Positions 18,010-25,656 of a stretch of 59,191 bases of DNA are shown here, in pieces (position 1 is the first letter of the stretch; the number at the start of each line of letters is the position of its first letter). Below the pieces are notes generated by a model. The model had not been told where the DNA came from. It was given only the letters and a program-made list of their open reading frames with translations, and did not search any database. The translations under genes and the position numbers were made by a program. The DNA is from Actinomycetota bacterium (GTDB taxonomy: Bacteria; Actinomycetota; Acidimicrobiia; Spongiisociales; UBA11373): positions 1 to 59,191 of the forward strand of contig JAHLKU010000012.1 in assembly GCA_020444505.1 (NCBI GenBank). Direction: 5' to 3'.

Positions 18010-18978
18010 ATGACCGGCACCGCCCGGAGCCGCTCCACCTTCACCACGCTCGTGCTGGGCGCCACCGGCGCCGCCGGCGCCGTCGCCGCGCTCGCCACGC
18101 TCGGCGGCCTCTCCGGGGGCCTGTGGTGGCCGCTCGACCTGCTCTCGTCGTTCCACCCCCAGTACCTGGTGGTGCTGGCCGCCGCCGCCCTGGTCCACCT
18201 GGCGCTCCGCAGCCCGGCGTCGGGGGTGTGGCTGCTCGCGGCGGCGCTGATCAACGCCGCGATCGTCGCCCCGCTGTTCCTGGGGAGCGGGGCCGATCCG
18301 GACGCCGCCGGCGAGCGGCTGACGGTGGTCTCCTTCAACGTGGGGGTCAGCAACCCGGCACGGGACGACATCGCCCGGTACCTCGCAGCCGAGGAGCCCG
18401 GCCTGCTGTTCGTCATCGAGAGCAGCTTCGAGTGGGAGGACGCCCTCGAGCGGCAGGGGCCGCCGCTCGCCACGCTGGCCATCGTCCCCCGGGGAAGGGT
18501 CTCGGGGATCACCGTGATGGCCGACCCGTCCCTCGGGGCCCGGGTGATCCCGGCAGGCTTCGCCGACCCGGGCGAGGCCATCGCCGTGGAGGCCACCCTC
18601 GGGGGCGAGCGCCTGACGGTGCTGGGCCTGCACCCGCCGTCGCCGACGAACGGCGAGCGCGCCGCCCGCCGCGACGAGGTGATGGCGGCTGCCGCCGAGT
18701 GGGTACGAGGCGTCGAGGGGCCGGTGCTGGTGATCGGCGACCTCAACGCCACGCCCTGGTCGAGCGCCTACCGGTCGTTCCGGTGGACGGCCATGCTGGC
18801 CGACACCTCGCACGGATCCGGCTTCCAGCCGTCGTGGCCGGCCGGGTGGGGACCGGCGATGATCCCCATCGACCACGCCCTGCACTCGGGGGGCCTGGTG
18901 CTGGTGGAGCGGCGCACCGGACCGTCGTTCGGGTCGGCGCATCGGCCGCTTCTGGTGACCGTGGCCGCCGCCGGTTGA
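18010..18978 (+). CDS. Membrane-anchored endonuclease/exonuclease/phosphatase family protein
   Basis: 322 aa. Residues about 10-95 contain three hydrophobic segments; the C-terminal EEP domain has SFNVG (metal-side Asn), IGDLNATPWS (catalytic Asp-Asn), IDHALHSG (Asp-His) and GSAHRPLLV (terminal His). The expected Glu is in FVIESSFEW. The same architecture (three TM helices plus EEP) is seen in actinobacterial proteins acting outside the membrane; substrate could be DNA, phospholipid or phosphoinositide-like. TAGGGT (17973-17978) is a likely -10 box and GGGAG a ribosome site. Confidence 0.85.
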   Translation: MTGTARSRSTFTTLVLGATGAAGAVAALATLGGLSGGLWWPLDLLSSFHPQYLVVLAAAALVHLALRSPASGVWLLAAALINAAIVAPLFLGSGADPDAAGERLTVVSFNVGVSNPARDDIARYLAAEEPGLLFVIESSFEWEDALERQGPPLATLAIVPRGRVSGITVMADPSLGARVIPAGFADPGEAIAVEATLGGERLTVLGLHPPSPTNGERAARRDEVMAAAAEWVRGVEGPVLVIGDLNATPWSSAYRSFRWTAMLADTSHGSGFQPSWPAGWGPAMIPIDHALHSGGLVLVERRTGPSFGSAHRPLLVTVAAAG

Positions 18979-19001
18979 GGACCGGCCGGCCTGCGACGAG
19001 G

Positions 19002-19508
19002 ATGGGCCCGAACGGGGGAGTCGTGGCCGGGGAAGCCGAGGTCATCACCACCTACCTGGAGATGCGGGAGCCGCTGCAACTCCAGGTGACCCCGCCGCAC
19101 CGGGCGGGCATGCAGTTGCGCCTGTCCGAGCCCGATCCCGCCTTCTACCGCTACCTGGCCGGTCGCCGCGGCCTGGAGGCCGACGCCGGCGACGAGGCGC
19201 TCGTCGAGCGGATGACCGACGACGACTACGACGTGTACGTGCTGTTCCTCGGCGGGGTGCCTGCGGCCGTCTTCGAACTGGACCGCCGCACGCCCGACGA
19301 GGCGGAACTGGTGTCGTTCGGCGTCCTCGACGGCTTCGACGGCCGGGGCCTCGACAAGTACGTGCTGTCGCAGGCGGTGGAGACGGCGTGGGGCCACGGG
19401 CCGCAGCGGGTGTGGGTCCGCTCCACCAATCGGGACGACCCGCGCCGCATCCTGCTCCTGCAATGGGCGGGGTTCACCCCGTACCGGACGGAGCGGGAGC
19501 GCGGCTGA
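19002..19508 (+). CDS. GNAT-family acetyltransferase
   Basis: 168 aa. The C-terminal part has the GNAT shape: VYVLFLGGVPAAVFELDRR strands, then VLDGFDGRGLDKYVLSQAVETAW (motif A loop, here xGRGLx rather than the full RxxGxG/A), then RVWVRSTNRDDPRRILLLQWAGFTPYRTE, the usual end where the C-terminal strand follows Gly-Phe. Start may be ATG 19002 or GTG 19023; neither has an ideally spaced ribosome site. Substrate unknown. Confidence 0.8.
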   Translation: MGPNGGVVAGEAEVITTYLEMREPLQLQVTPPHRAGMQLRLSEPDPAFYRYLAGRRGLEADAGDEALVERMTDDDYDVYVLFLGGVPAAVFELDRRTPDEAELVSFGVLDGFDGRGLDKYVLSQAVETAWGHGPQRVWVRSTNRDDPRRILLLQWAGFTPYRTERERG

Positions 19509-19511
19509 GGC

Positions 19512-19679
19512 TCAGCCGGCGGCGGCGGCCCGGGGTTCCTCGTCGTCGTCGTCCTCCCGACCCGGGGGAGGCCAGGCGACGACCACCCGGTCGCAGCGGC
19601 GGATCTGGTCGCGGTGCTGCCAGCCGTCGGCCCCGAACTGGAGCACTCCGCCGCAGGCACGACATACGAGCGTCTGCAT
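19512..19679 (-). CDS. Small CxxC protein of unknown function
   Basis: 55 aa from ATG 19679: MQTLVCRACGG, then GADGWQHRDQIRRCDRVVVAWPPPG and an acidic tail (DDDDEE). One CxxC pair plus one later Cys and a His could bind a metal, but a full zinc ribbon is not obvious. It is divergent from alkD. A longer frame upstream looks non-coding. I consider it probably real because of the compact, motif-bearing sequence; function unknown. Confidence 0.55.
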   Translation of the reverse strand: MQTLVCRACGGVLQFGADGWQHRDQIRRCDRVVVAWPPPGREDDDDEEPRAAAAG

Positions 19680-19727
19680 GGCGGCTGTATCGGCTCGCCC
19701 GGCCCCGACCTGAACGCTTCGATCCGC

Positions 19728-19733
19728 GAGAAT
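19728..19733 (+). promoter_or_regulatory. -10 box of alkD-like gene
   Basis: GAGAAT, 7 bases before ATG 19741. The same hexamer and spacing occur before the diguanylate cyclase start at 35943. Confidence 0.5.
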
Positions 19734-19740
19734 CCGCAGC

Positions 19741-20454
19741 ATGTGGGACACCGCTGCCGAGGCCGGGCGCATCTCCGCCCTGCTCCGCGGGCTCTCCTCG
19801 ACGCCGGTCGACCCGTCGCCGATCATCCGCACCGCCCTGCCCTTCTACGGCGTGAGGGTCGGCGACCTGCGGAAGGTCGCCATCCGGTGGCACCGCGACC
19901 ACCCGGGCGCCGACCCGCACCGGGTGGCGGCCCTCGCCGACGCGCTCTGGTCGGCGCACGTGCGGGAGGAGATGGTGGTGGCGGCGCTGCTGCACGGCCG
20001 GGACGCCCGGAGCCGCTCGGTGTTCGGGTTGCGCCGCGCCGACCGCTGGGCGGCTGCCGTGGACAACTGGGAGACCGGCGACGCCGTGGGCGCCTGGCTG
20101 GCGGCCCCTGCCACCGCAGACGAGCCTGCCCGGCGCTACCCGATGCTCGAGTCGCTGGCGGGCCGCCGCAACCCGTGGGCCAGGCGCCTGGCCCTGGTGG
20201 GCTGCATCGGCACCGCTCGGGATCCCGCGGCAGCGGGCGAGTGGTGGCCGGCCGTCGCCGGCATCGTGGTGCGGTTGGCCGCCGACCGGGAGGCCGGCAT
20301 CCCCAAGGCGATCTCCTGGGTACTGCGGGAGCACACCCGCCACACCGCCCCGGAGGTGGCCGGGTTCCTCGACGCGGAGGCGGGCGCCCTGCCGGCGATC
20401 GCCGTCCGGGAGACCCGGGCCAAGCTCGCCACCGGCACCAAGCGCGGCCGCTAG
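19741..20454 (+). CDS. DNA alkylation repair protein (AlkD/AlkC-like HEAT repeats)
   Basis: 237 aa. All-helical HEAT-like protein of the DNA_alkylation family: FYGVRVGDLRKVAIRWHRDH near the N-terminus, AVDNWETGDAVGAWL in the position of the catalytic NWD segment of AlkD, and GIPKAISWVLREHTRHT, the family's most recognisable helix, near the C-terminus. AlkD glycosylases excise 3-methyladenine or 7-methylguanine without base flipping; here the usual Asp of NWD is Glu, so activity should be tested. The stop codon overlaps that of the convergent VOC gene in the shared CTAG at 20451-20454. Confidence 0.85.
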   Translation: MWDTAAEAGRISALLRGLSSTPVDPSPIIRTALPFYGVRVGDLRKVAIRWHRDHPGADPHRVAALADALWSAHVREEMVVAALLHGRDARSRSVFGLRRADRWAAAVDNWETGDAVGAWLAAPATADEPARRYPMLESLAGRRNPWARRLALVGCIGTARDPAAAGEWWPAVAGIVVRLAADREAGIPKAISWVLREHTRHTAPEVAGFLDAEAGALPAIAVRETRAKLATGTKRGR

Positions 20455-20849
20455 CCGGCGGGGGCCGACCACTGCGGGTCGAGGAACCGCTGGATCTCGA
20501 GCAGGTACCCGTCGGGGTCGCGGTAGAAGGCGTGGTAGACGCCGTAGGTGTCGTTGCGGCGGGGCGCCTGTTCGACCGGCACCCCGACCCCGGCGAGGCG
20601 GTCGTGCCACCCGTCGACGTCGGCGGCCACCAGCGTCACGATCACTCCGTCCGGCGACGCGGCGCCGGGGCGCTCACACACCCCCAGGTACCCGCCGGCC
20701 GCCCGGTAGATGCGGCACGACCCCTGGTCCACCACCAGGGGCAGGCCGAGCACCGACCCGTAGAAGGCGTCGCTGCGGGCCAGGTCCTCCACGGAGAGGA
20801 ACGTGATGACGTCGTCGATCGGGGGGATCGGCTGCGGTGTGCCCGGCAT
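20451..20849 (-). CDS. VOC-family (glyoxalase/bleomycin resistance-like) protein
   Basis: 132 aa. Two beta-alpha-beta-beta-beta modules: DVITFLSVEDLARSDAFYGSVLGLPLV, then VADVDGWHDRLAGVGVPVEQAP and the closing YHAFYRDPDGYLLEIQRFLDP with the metal-ligand Glu (EIQ). Could be a lyase, dioxygenase or antibiotic-binding protein; the sequence does not say which. ATG 20849 chosen because the sequence upstream of it loses coding character. Confidence 0.85.
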   Translation of the reverse strand: MPGTPQPIPPIDDVITFLSVEDLARSDAFYGSVLGLPLVVDQGSCRIYRAAGGYLGVCERPGAASPDGVIVTLVAADVDGWHDRLAGVGVPVEQAPRRNDTYGVYHAFYRDPDGYLLEIQRFLDPQWSAPAG

Positions 20850-20902
20850 GGCGGCCTCCCGTGGCTGCTGCGGCGCCCGCCGTCGGCGGGGCCTCCCGGC
20901 CA

Positions 20903-20908
20903 TATACT
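20903..20908 (+). promoter_or_regulatory. -10 box of proC
   Basis: TATACT, 7 bases before ATG 20916, one of the clearest leaderless promoters in the window. Confidence 0.65.
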
Positions 20909-20915
20909 CAAGCCG

Positions 20916-21722
20916 ATGGAACACCCCTCTGTGGCCGTCCTCGGCGCCGGAGCGATGGGCGAGGTGCTCGTCGGCGGCCTGCTGCGGGCCGGTTGGCGGC
21001 CCGACGACCTCGTGCTCGCCGCCCGCCGCGAAGAGCGCCGCGCCGAGGTGGAGGAGACGCTGGGCGTGACCGCCACCCTCGACGCCGCCGGGGCCGCCGC
21101 CGGGCGCGACGTGGTGGTGGTGGCCGTGAAACCGGCCGACGTCCCCACCCTGCTCGGCCAGGTGGCCGGTGCCGTCACCGGTTCGCAAACCGTGCTGTCG
21201 ATGGCGGCCGGCGTCCCCACGACCCGTTTCGAGGATGCCCTGCCCGGCGTGCCGGTGGTCCGGGCCATGCCCAACACCCCGGCGCAGATCGACCAGGCCA
21301 TCACCGCGCTGTGCGGCGGCGCCCATGCCACCGAGGACTCCCTCGTGCTGGCCGAGCGGGTGCTCTCGGCGGTGGGGTCGACCATCCGCCTCGACGAGCA
21401 CCACCTCGACGCGGTCACCGCGGTGTCCGGCACCGGGCCCGCCTACCTGTTCCTGCTGGCGGAGGCGCTCACGGAGGCGGCCATCCGGGAAGGCCTGCCC
21501 CGGCACGCCGCCGAGCGCCTGGTCCGCCACACCATGCGCGGCGCCGGCATGCTGCTCACGGCCGTCGACGAGGGCCCGCGCTACCTGCGGGCCCAGGTCA
21601 CCTCTCCCGGCGGCACCACGGCGGCGGCCGTCCACGTGCTCGAGGAGCGCGGTTTCCGCGCCCTGGTGGAGGACGCGGTGCGCGCCGCCGCCTCCCGTGC
21701 CCGCGAGATGGGCGGCGGATGA
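20916..21722 (+). CDS. proC: Pyrroline-5-carboxylate reductase
   Basis: 268 aa, normal length. N-terminal NADPH site VAVLGAGAMGEVLVGGLL, then VVVAVKPADVP, RAMPNTPAQI and the C-terminal signature AVSGTGPAYLFLLAEAL with LRAQVTSPGGTTAAAVHVLEE. Makes proline from pyrroline-5-carboxylate in the cytosol. Its TGA overlaps the ATG of proline dehydrogenase (ATGA), so synthesis and oxidation of proline are co-translated. Confidence 0.97.
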   Translation: MEHPSVAVLGAGAMGEVLVGGLLRAGWRPDDLVLAARREERRAEVEETLGVTATLDAAGAAAGRDVVVVAVKPADVPTLLGQVAGAVTGSQTVLSMAAGVPTTRFEDALPGVPVVRAMPNTPAQIDQAITALCGGAHATEDSLVLAERVLSAVGSTIRLDEHHLDAVTAVSGTGPAYLFLLAEALTEAAIREGLPRHAAERLVRHTMRGAGMLLTAVDEGPRYLRAQVTSPGGTTAAAVHVLEERGFRALVEDAVRAAASRAREMGGG

Positions 21723-22627
21723 GCCTGCTGTCGCGTCTCGTCCTCCGCGTGACCGGGTGGGGGTGGGTCCGCTCGCTGTTCACCAGGCGCTTCGGCCGCC
21801 GCATGGCCATGCGCTTCGTGGCGGGGGAGACGCTGTCCGACGCCGTGGCGGCCACCCGGGCGCTCAACGAGCGGGGCATGGCGGTGTCCCTCGACCACCT
21901 GGGCGAGCACGTCACCACCCGCGACGAGGCGATCCGGGCGAGAGACGACTACCTGGAGTGCATCGCCGCGATCGCCGCCGAGGGCCTGGGCGCCAACGTG
22001 TCGGTGAAGCTGAGCCAACTCGGGATGGGCCTCGACGACGCCCTCGCCGCCGAGTCGCTGGGGGCACTCGCCCGCGCCGCCGCCGCCGCCGGCACCACGG
22101 TGACGGTGGACATGGAGGAGAGCGCCGTCACCGGGCTCACGCTCGACCTGTACGAGGCGGCGCAGCGGGCCCACGGCAACCTGGGGGTCGCCCTGCAGGC
22201 CTACCTGCACCGCACCCCGGGCGATCTGGAGCGGGTGATCCCCCTCGGCGGTCACATCCGGTTGTGCAAGGGCGCCTACGACGAACCGGACACCGTGGCG
22301 ATGCGCGACAAGGGAGAGGTGAATCGGGCGTTCGATCGGCTCGCCGCCACGCTGATGGCGGCGGCGGGGACGGTGCCGGCCATCGCCACCCACGACGAGG
22401 CCAGGATCACGCCGGTGGCCGAGGCCGCCGCAGGCCGGTCTGAGCCGTGGGAGTTCCAGATGCTCTACGGCGTGCGGGGCACCATGCAGGAGGCACTGGT
22501 CGCCGACGGCCACCCGCTCCGGCTGTACGTGCCCTACGGCGACTCCTGGTACCCGTACCTCACCCGCAGGATGGCGGAGCGCCCCGCCAACCTGTGGTTC
22601 TTCCTCCGGGCGCTGCTGGGGCGCTGA
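21719..22627 (+). CDS. Proline dehydrogenase (monofunctional PRODH)
   Basis: 302 aa. FAD-dependent oxidation of proline to pyrroline-5-carboxylate, with electrons to the quinone pool. TIM-barrel motifs: VSLDHLGEHV, VSVKLSQLG, VTVDMEESAVTG, LQAYLHRTPGDL, IRLCKGAYDEP, AIATHDEA, and the C-terminal LYVPYGDSWYPYLTRRMAERPANL that contains the proline-binding arginines. Length matches monofunctional enzymes of actinobacteria; the P5C dehydrogenase half of PutA is not here. Starts at 21719 within the proC stop. Confidence 0.95.
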   Translation: MSLLSRLVLRVTGWGWVRSLFTRRFGRRMAMRFVAGETLSDAVAATRALNERGMAVSLDHLGEHVTTRDEAIRARDDYLECIAAIAAEGLGANVSVKLSQLGMGLDDALAAESLGALARAAAAAGTTVTVDMEESAVTGLTLDLYEAAQRAHGNLGVALQAYLHRTPGDLERVIPLGGHIRLCKGAYDEPDTVAMRDKGEVNRAFDRLAATLMAAAGTVPAIATHDEARITPVAEAAAGRSEPWEFQMLYGVRGTMQEALVADGHPLRLYVPYGDSWYPYLTRRMAERPANLWFFLRALLGR

Positions 22628-22659
22628 CCGCCCGCAGGCGCCAGTTGCGGCCGCCGCCC

Positions 22660-22665
22660 TAGAGT
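22660..22665 (+). promoter_or_regulatory. -10 box of TPM-domain gene
   Basis: TAGAGT, 6 bases before GTG 22672, so transcription should start on the G of the start codon. It supports GTG rather than the ATG one codon later. Confidence 0.6.
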
Positions 22666-22671
22666 TCTGGC

Positions 22672-23979
22672 GTGATGAAGCGCCACCACCCCTTCCTGCT
22701 CGCCGCCGTTGCGGCACTCGTCCTGTTGTCGGCTGCGCCGGCGGCGGCCCAGGCCTCGCCCGACGAGGCGGCATCCGTGGCCGCCGACCAGGGCTACTAC
22801 GTCGAGCCCGGTCTGGACGTGGACGAGGACGCGATCTCCGACGTCGTCCGCGCGGTACGCGACGCCGGCGACGAGTTCTACGTGATCCTGCTGCTCGACG
22901 ACCCCGCCGGCGGTGCCACGACGTTCGCCGGGTCGGTCCTGACCCGCCTCGGGTCGGGCACGGTGCTGGTGCTGTCCGAGAACCAGTACGGCATGGAGAG
23001 CTTCGACTTCTCCGAGGAGGAGATCCGCGCGGCCCTCGAGCGTGGCAACGACCAGGACTCCGGCGACGCCGCCTTCGCCGCGGCGGTGGCGTCGGCGCTC
23101 TACGCCGACGCCACCACGGTCACCACCGTCGGCGGCGCCTCGTCGTCCGGCGGCGGATCGAAGACCGGGCTGTTCGTGATCCTGGGCATCGTCGCCGCCC
23201 TGGTGCTGCTGGTGTGGTGGGCCATCCGCCGCCAGCGGACCGCCTCTGAGCGGTCGGCGCAACGCCTGATCGACGAGGCCAGGGCCGAGATCAGGGCGCA
23301 GCTGGACGCCATGGCGAACACGATCCTGGAGATCAGCGACCGGGTGTCGGCGACCGACACCAAACAGGACAACGAGTACCTGGAGCTGGGCGGCGTCACC
23401 TACCGCACGGCCCTGGAGGAGTTCGACCAGGCGCTGGACCTGAAGGCTCTGGAGGAGATGGCCGACCGGCTCGACGAGGCCCGCTGGCAGCTCGACGCCG
23501 CGGCTGCGGTGGCCTGGGGGCGGGAGGTCCCGCCGAAGCCGGAGAAGGAAGTCCGCCACCAGTGCTTCTTCGACCCCAACCACCCCGAGGCCACCGAGAT
23601 CGCCGAGATCACCACGTCGGCCGGCACCAAGAAGGTGCGGGTGTGCAAGGACGACGCCGAGAAGCTGCGTCGGGGCCAGCAGCCGGAGCCGCGCATGATC
23701 CGCGTGGCCGGCCGCAATGTGCCCGCGCCCATGGCCCCCCGCTCCCACGGCGGGGGCGGCATGGACTGGCTCGGGCTGTTCTCGGTGCTGGTGGGCGGCA
23801 TGGGCCAGCAGCGTTCGTACGACTGGTCGCGCTCGCGCAGCAGCAGCGGCGGGCTGTTCCGCTCGGGAGGCGGCACGTCGAGGGGGCGTTCGTCGGGCGG
23901 GTCGTCCCGTTCCTCGTCGTCCCGCAGCAGGAGCCGCGCCGGCGGCACCCGCAGGGGCGGCGGGCGCCGGCGTCGCTGA
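22672..23979 (+). CDS. TPM-domain membrane protein
   Basis: 435 aa. Signal peptide (1-27), a lumenal TPM-type domain (about 30-150: YYVEPGLDVDEDAISDVVRA, DEFYVILLLDD, GTVLVLSENQYG), one TM helix (165-185), then a cytoplasmic helical region, a C/H cluster (HQCFFDPNHPE ... VRVCKDD) that could bind a metal, and a tail dominated by Arg, Ser and Gly. The PspA gene follows by 74 bp, an arrangement seen in other actinobacteria and pointing to envelope stress. The RS/RG tail could bind nucleic acid or acidic membrane lipids; this is inference. Confidence 0.82.
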   Translation: MMKRHHPFLLAAVAALVLLSAAPAAAQASPDEAASVAADQGYYVEPGLDVDEDAISDVVRAVRDAGDEFYVILLLDDPAGGATTFAGSVLTRLGSGTVLVLSENQYGMESFDFSEEEIRAALERGNDQDSGDAAFAAAVASALYADATTVTTVGGASSSGGGSKTGLFVILGIVAALVLLVWWAIRRQRTASERSAQRLIDEARAEIRAQLDAMANTILEISDRVSATDTKQDNEYLELGGVTYRTALEEFDQALDLKALEEMADRLDEARWQLDAAAAVAWGREVPPKPEKEVRHQCFFDPNHPEATEIAEITTSAGTKKVRVCKDDAEKLRRGQQPEPRMIRVAGRNVPAPMAPRSHGGGGMDWLGLFSVLVGGMGQQRSYDWSRSRSSSGGLFRSGGGTSRGRSSGGSSRSSSSRSRSRAGGTRRGGGRRRR

Positions 23980-24053
23980 GCGGCCTCCGTGGGCGCCCGG
24001 CCGGACCTAGGATTGGCGCCCGGATCACATCGACGCGACCAAAGGACCGACCC

Positions 24054-24776
24054 ATGGGCTTTCTGAAGCGGCTCTGGGGCTACATCAAGGCGCTCTTCCG
24101 CAGCAAGGCGGAGGACATGATGGACCCCGAGATCGAGATCAAGCAGGCGATCGACGAGGCGCGCAAGCGCGATCAGGACCTGCGCAACCAGGCGGCCAAG
24201 GTCGTCGCTCACCGCCACGAGCTGGAGAGCAAGATCGAGCGGGCTGCCGAGGACGTCGGCGAGGCCCGCGAACTGGCCAAGCAGGCGCTGATGAAGGCCC
24301 AGGAGGCCACCGCCGGCGGCGACGCCGCCGCCGCCGACAAGTGGACCCGTTCGGCGCAGGGCCTGGCCATGAAGCTGCAGGCGAGCGAGAACACGCTGGC
24401 CGAGATGCGCAGCCAGTACGAGACCGCCGTCCAGCAGGCCGAGGAGGCCAAGACGGCCGTCCAGCAGAACGCCATGCGCCTGCAGGAGCTGACCGCCAAG
24501 AAGATGGAGCTGCTCGGCACGCTCGAGGCGGCCAAGATGCAGGAGTCCGTCAACGAGGCGGTCGAGGCCGTGTCGGCCACGATGGGCGACGAGGGCGTCA
24601 GCCTCGACAAGGTCGAGGACAAGATCGAGTCCCGCAAGGCCGAGGCCATGGCCCGCGCCGAGTTGCGCGAGGCCACGCCGGAAGGCGCCGAGATCGAGTT
24701 GCGTGAGGCCGTGTCGCTGGCACAGGCCGATGCCAAGCTCGAGGAGCTCAAGGCGGAGTTGGGGATCGAGGGCTAG
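24054..24776 (+). CDS. pspA: PspA/IM30 (ESCRT-III-like) membrane stress protein
   Basis: 240 aa. The amphipathic N-terminal helix GFLKRLWGYIKALFRSK is followed by a continuous coiled coil (DPEIEIKQAIDEARKRDQDL...) through residue 185, and a C-terminal AELREATPEGAEIELREAVSLAQADAKLEELKAELG helix. Binds stressed membranes as oligomers. AAAGGA ribosome site; TAGGAT (24008-24013) is the likely -10 box, so it has its own promoter besides possible readthrough from the TPM gene. A strong terminator follows. Confidence 0.95.
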   Translation: MGFLKRLWGYIKALFRSKAEDMMDPEIEIKQAIDEARKRDQDLRNQAAKVVAHRHELESKIERAAEDVGEARELAKQALMKAQEATAGGDAAAADKWTRSAQGLAMKLQASENTLAEMRSQYETAVQQAEEAKTAVQQNAMRLQELTAKKMELLGTLEAAKMQESVNEAVEAVSATMGDEGVSLDKVEDKIESRKAEAMARAELREATPEGAEIELREAVSLAQADAKLEELKAELGIEG

Positions 24777-24796
24777 CCCCCTCCCACGACTCCAGG

Positions 24797-24834
24797 AGGC
24801 GCCGCACCGTGCTGGGTGCGGCGCCTCGTCTTTT
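24797..24834 (+). terminator. Rho-independent terminator after pspA
   Basis: 12-bp perfect stem (AGGCGCCGCACC with GGTGCGGCGCCT), 6-base loop, then CGTCTTTT. The most canonical intrinsic terminator in the window. Confidence 0.9.
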
Positions 24835-24850
24835 CCAGGAGGTCGCTCCG

Positions 24851-25573
24851 ATGACCGGGCCGTTCCATCCCACCGCTCACCTCTACGACGCTTTCTATGC
24901 CCACCTCGACTACGAGGCGGCGGCGACAACGGTGGCGGAAACCGTACGGGAGCGCTGTCCCGGCGCGGCCTCGCTGCTCGATGTGGCCTGTGGGACGGGG
25001 CGCCACCTCGAGACACTGGAGCGGACGTTCGAACACTGTGAGGGCGCCGACATCGATCCCGCGATGCTGGAGATCGCCCGGGAACGGCTGCCGGAGGTGC
25101 CGCTGCACGTCGCCGACATGGAGACCCTCGACCTCGGCAGGACCTTCGACGCCGTGATCTGCATGTTCTCGTCCATCGGGTACGCCGCCACGTCGGAGCG
25201 GATGCGCGCCGCGGTGCGGGCGATGGCCGCTCACCTCGGTCCGGGGGGTGTGCTGGTCGTGGAGCCGTGGCTGTGGCCCGACATGATCACGCCACCGCTG
25301 GTGCGCGTCCAGACCGCCGAAGCCGAGGACCTGGTCATCGCCCGGACCACCCGCACCAGGGTGCGCGGCGGGGCCACCCACATGGAGTTCGCCTACCTGG
25401 TGACCACCGAAGAGGGGTCGCAGACGTTCACCGAGGAGCACGTGATGGGCCTCTTCACGCCGGATGAGTACACGGCGGCGATCGGCGCGGCCGGACTCGA
25501 CGCCGAGTTCCTGATGCCCGGGCCGATTGGACGCGGCATGGCGGTGGGCACCGCTCCCCGGAGCGCGGCCTGA
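24851..25573 (+). CDS. SAM methyltransferase of the TylM1/DesVI sugar N-methyltransferase type
   Basis: 240 aa from ATG 24851 (AGGAGG upstream). Motif I SLLDVACGTGRHLETLE, DAVICMFSSIGYAATSE, HLGPGGVLVVEPWLWPD, GGATHMEFAYLV and a C-terminal MPGPIGRGMAVGT follow, in order, the pattern of TylM1/DesVI, which dimethylate the amino group of dTDP-amino-sugars in macrolide pathways. No other deoxysugar or polyketide gene is nearby, so the native substrate is uncertain; it may be a housekeeping relative. It follows directly after the pspA terminator with no obvious promoter. Confidence 0.85.
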   Translation: MTGPFHPTAHLYDAFYAHLDYEAAATTVAETVRERCPGAASLLDVACGTGRHLETLERTFEHCEGADIDPAMLEIARERLPEVPLHVADMETLDLGRTFDAVICMFSSIGYAATSERMRAAVRAMAAHLGPGGVLVVEPWLWPDMITPPLVRVQTAEAEDLVIARTTRTRVRGGATHMEFAYLVTTEEGSQTFTEEHVMGLFTPDEYTAAIGAAGLDAEFLMPGPIGRGMAVGTAPRSAA

Positions 25574-25656
25574 TCGGCGGCCAATTGGGGCCGATCGTCC
25601 CGGGCCGGCCCGGGACCCCGGGGGTAGCCTGACGACAGCCCATCCGAAGGAGCGTC

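Noticed and set aside
15793-18942. 1,049-codon minus-strand open frame
   Set aside because: Opposite the acyl-CoA dehydrogenase and EEP genes, which have clear motifs; its own translation shows none.
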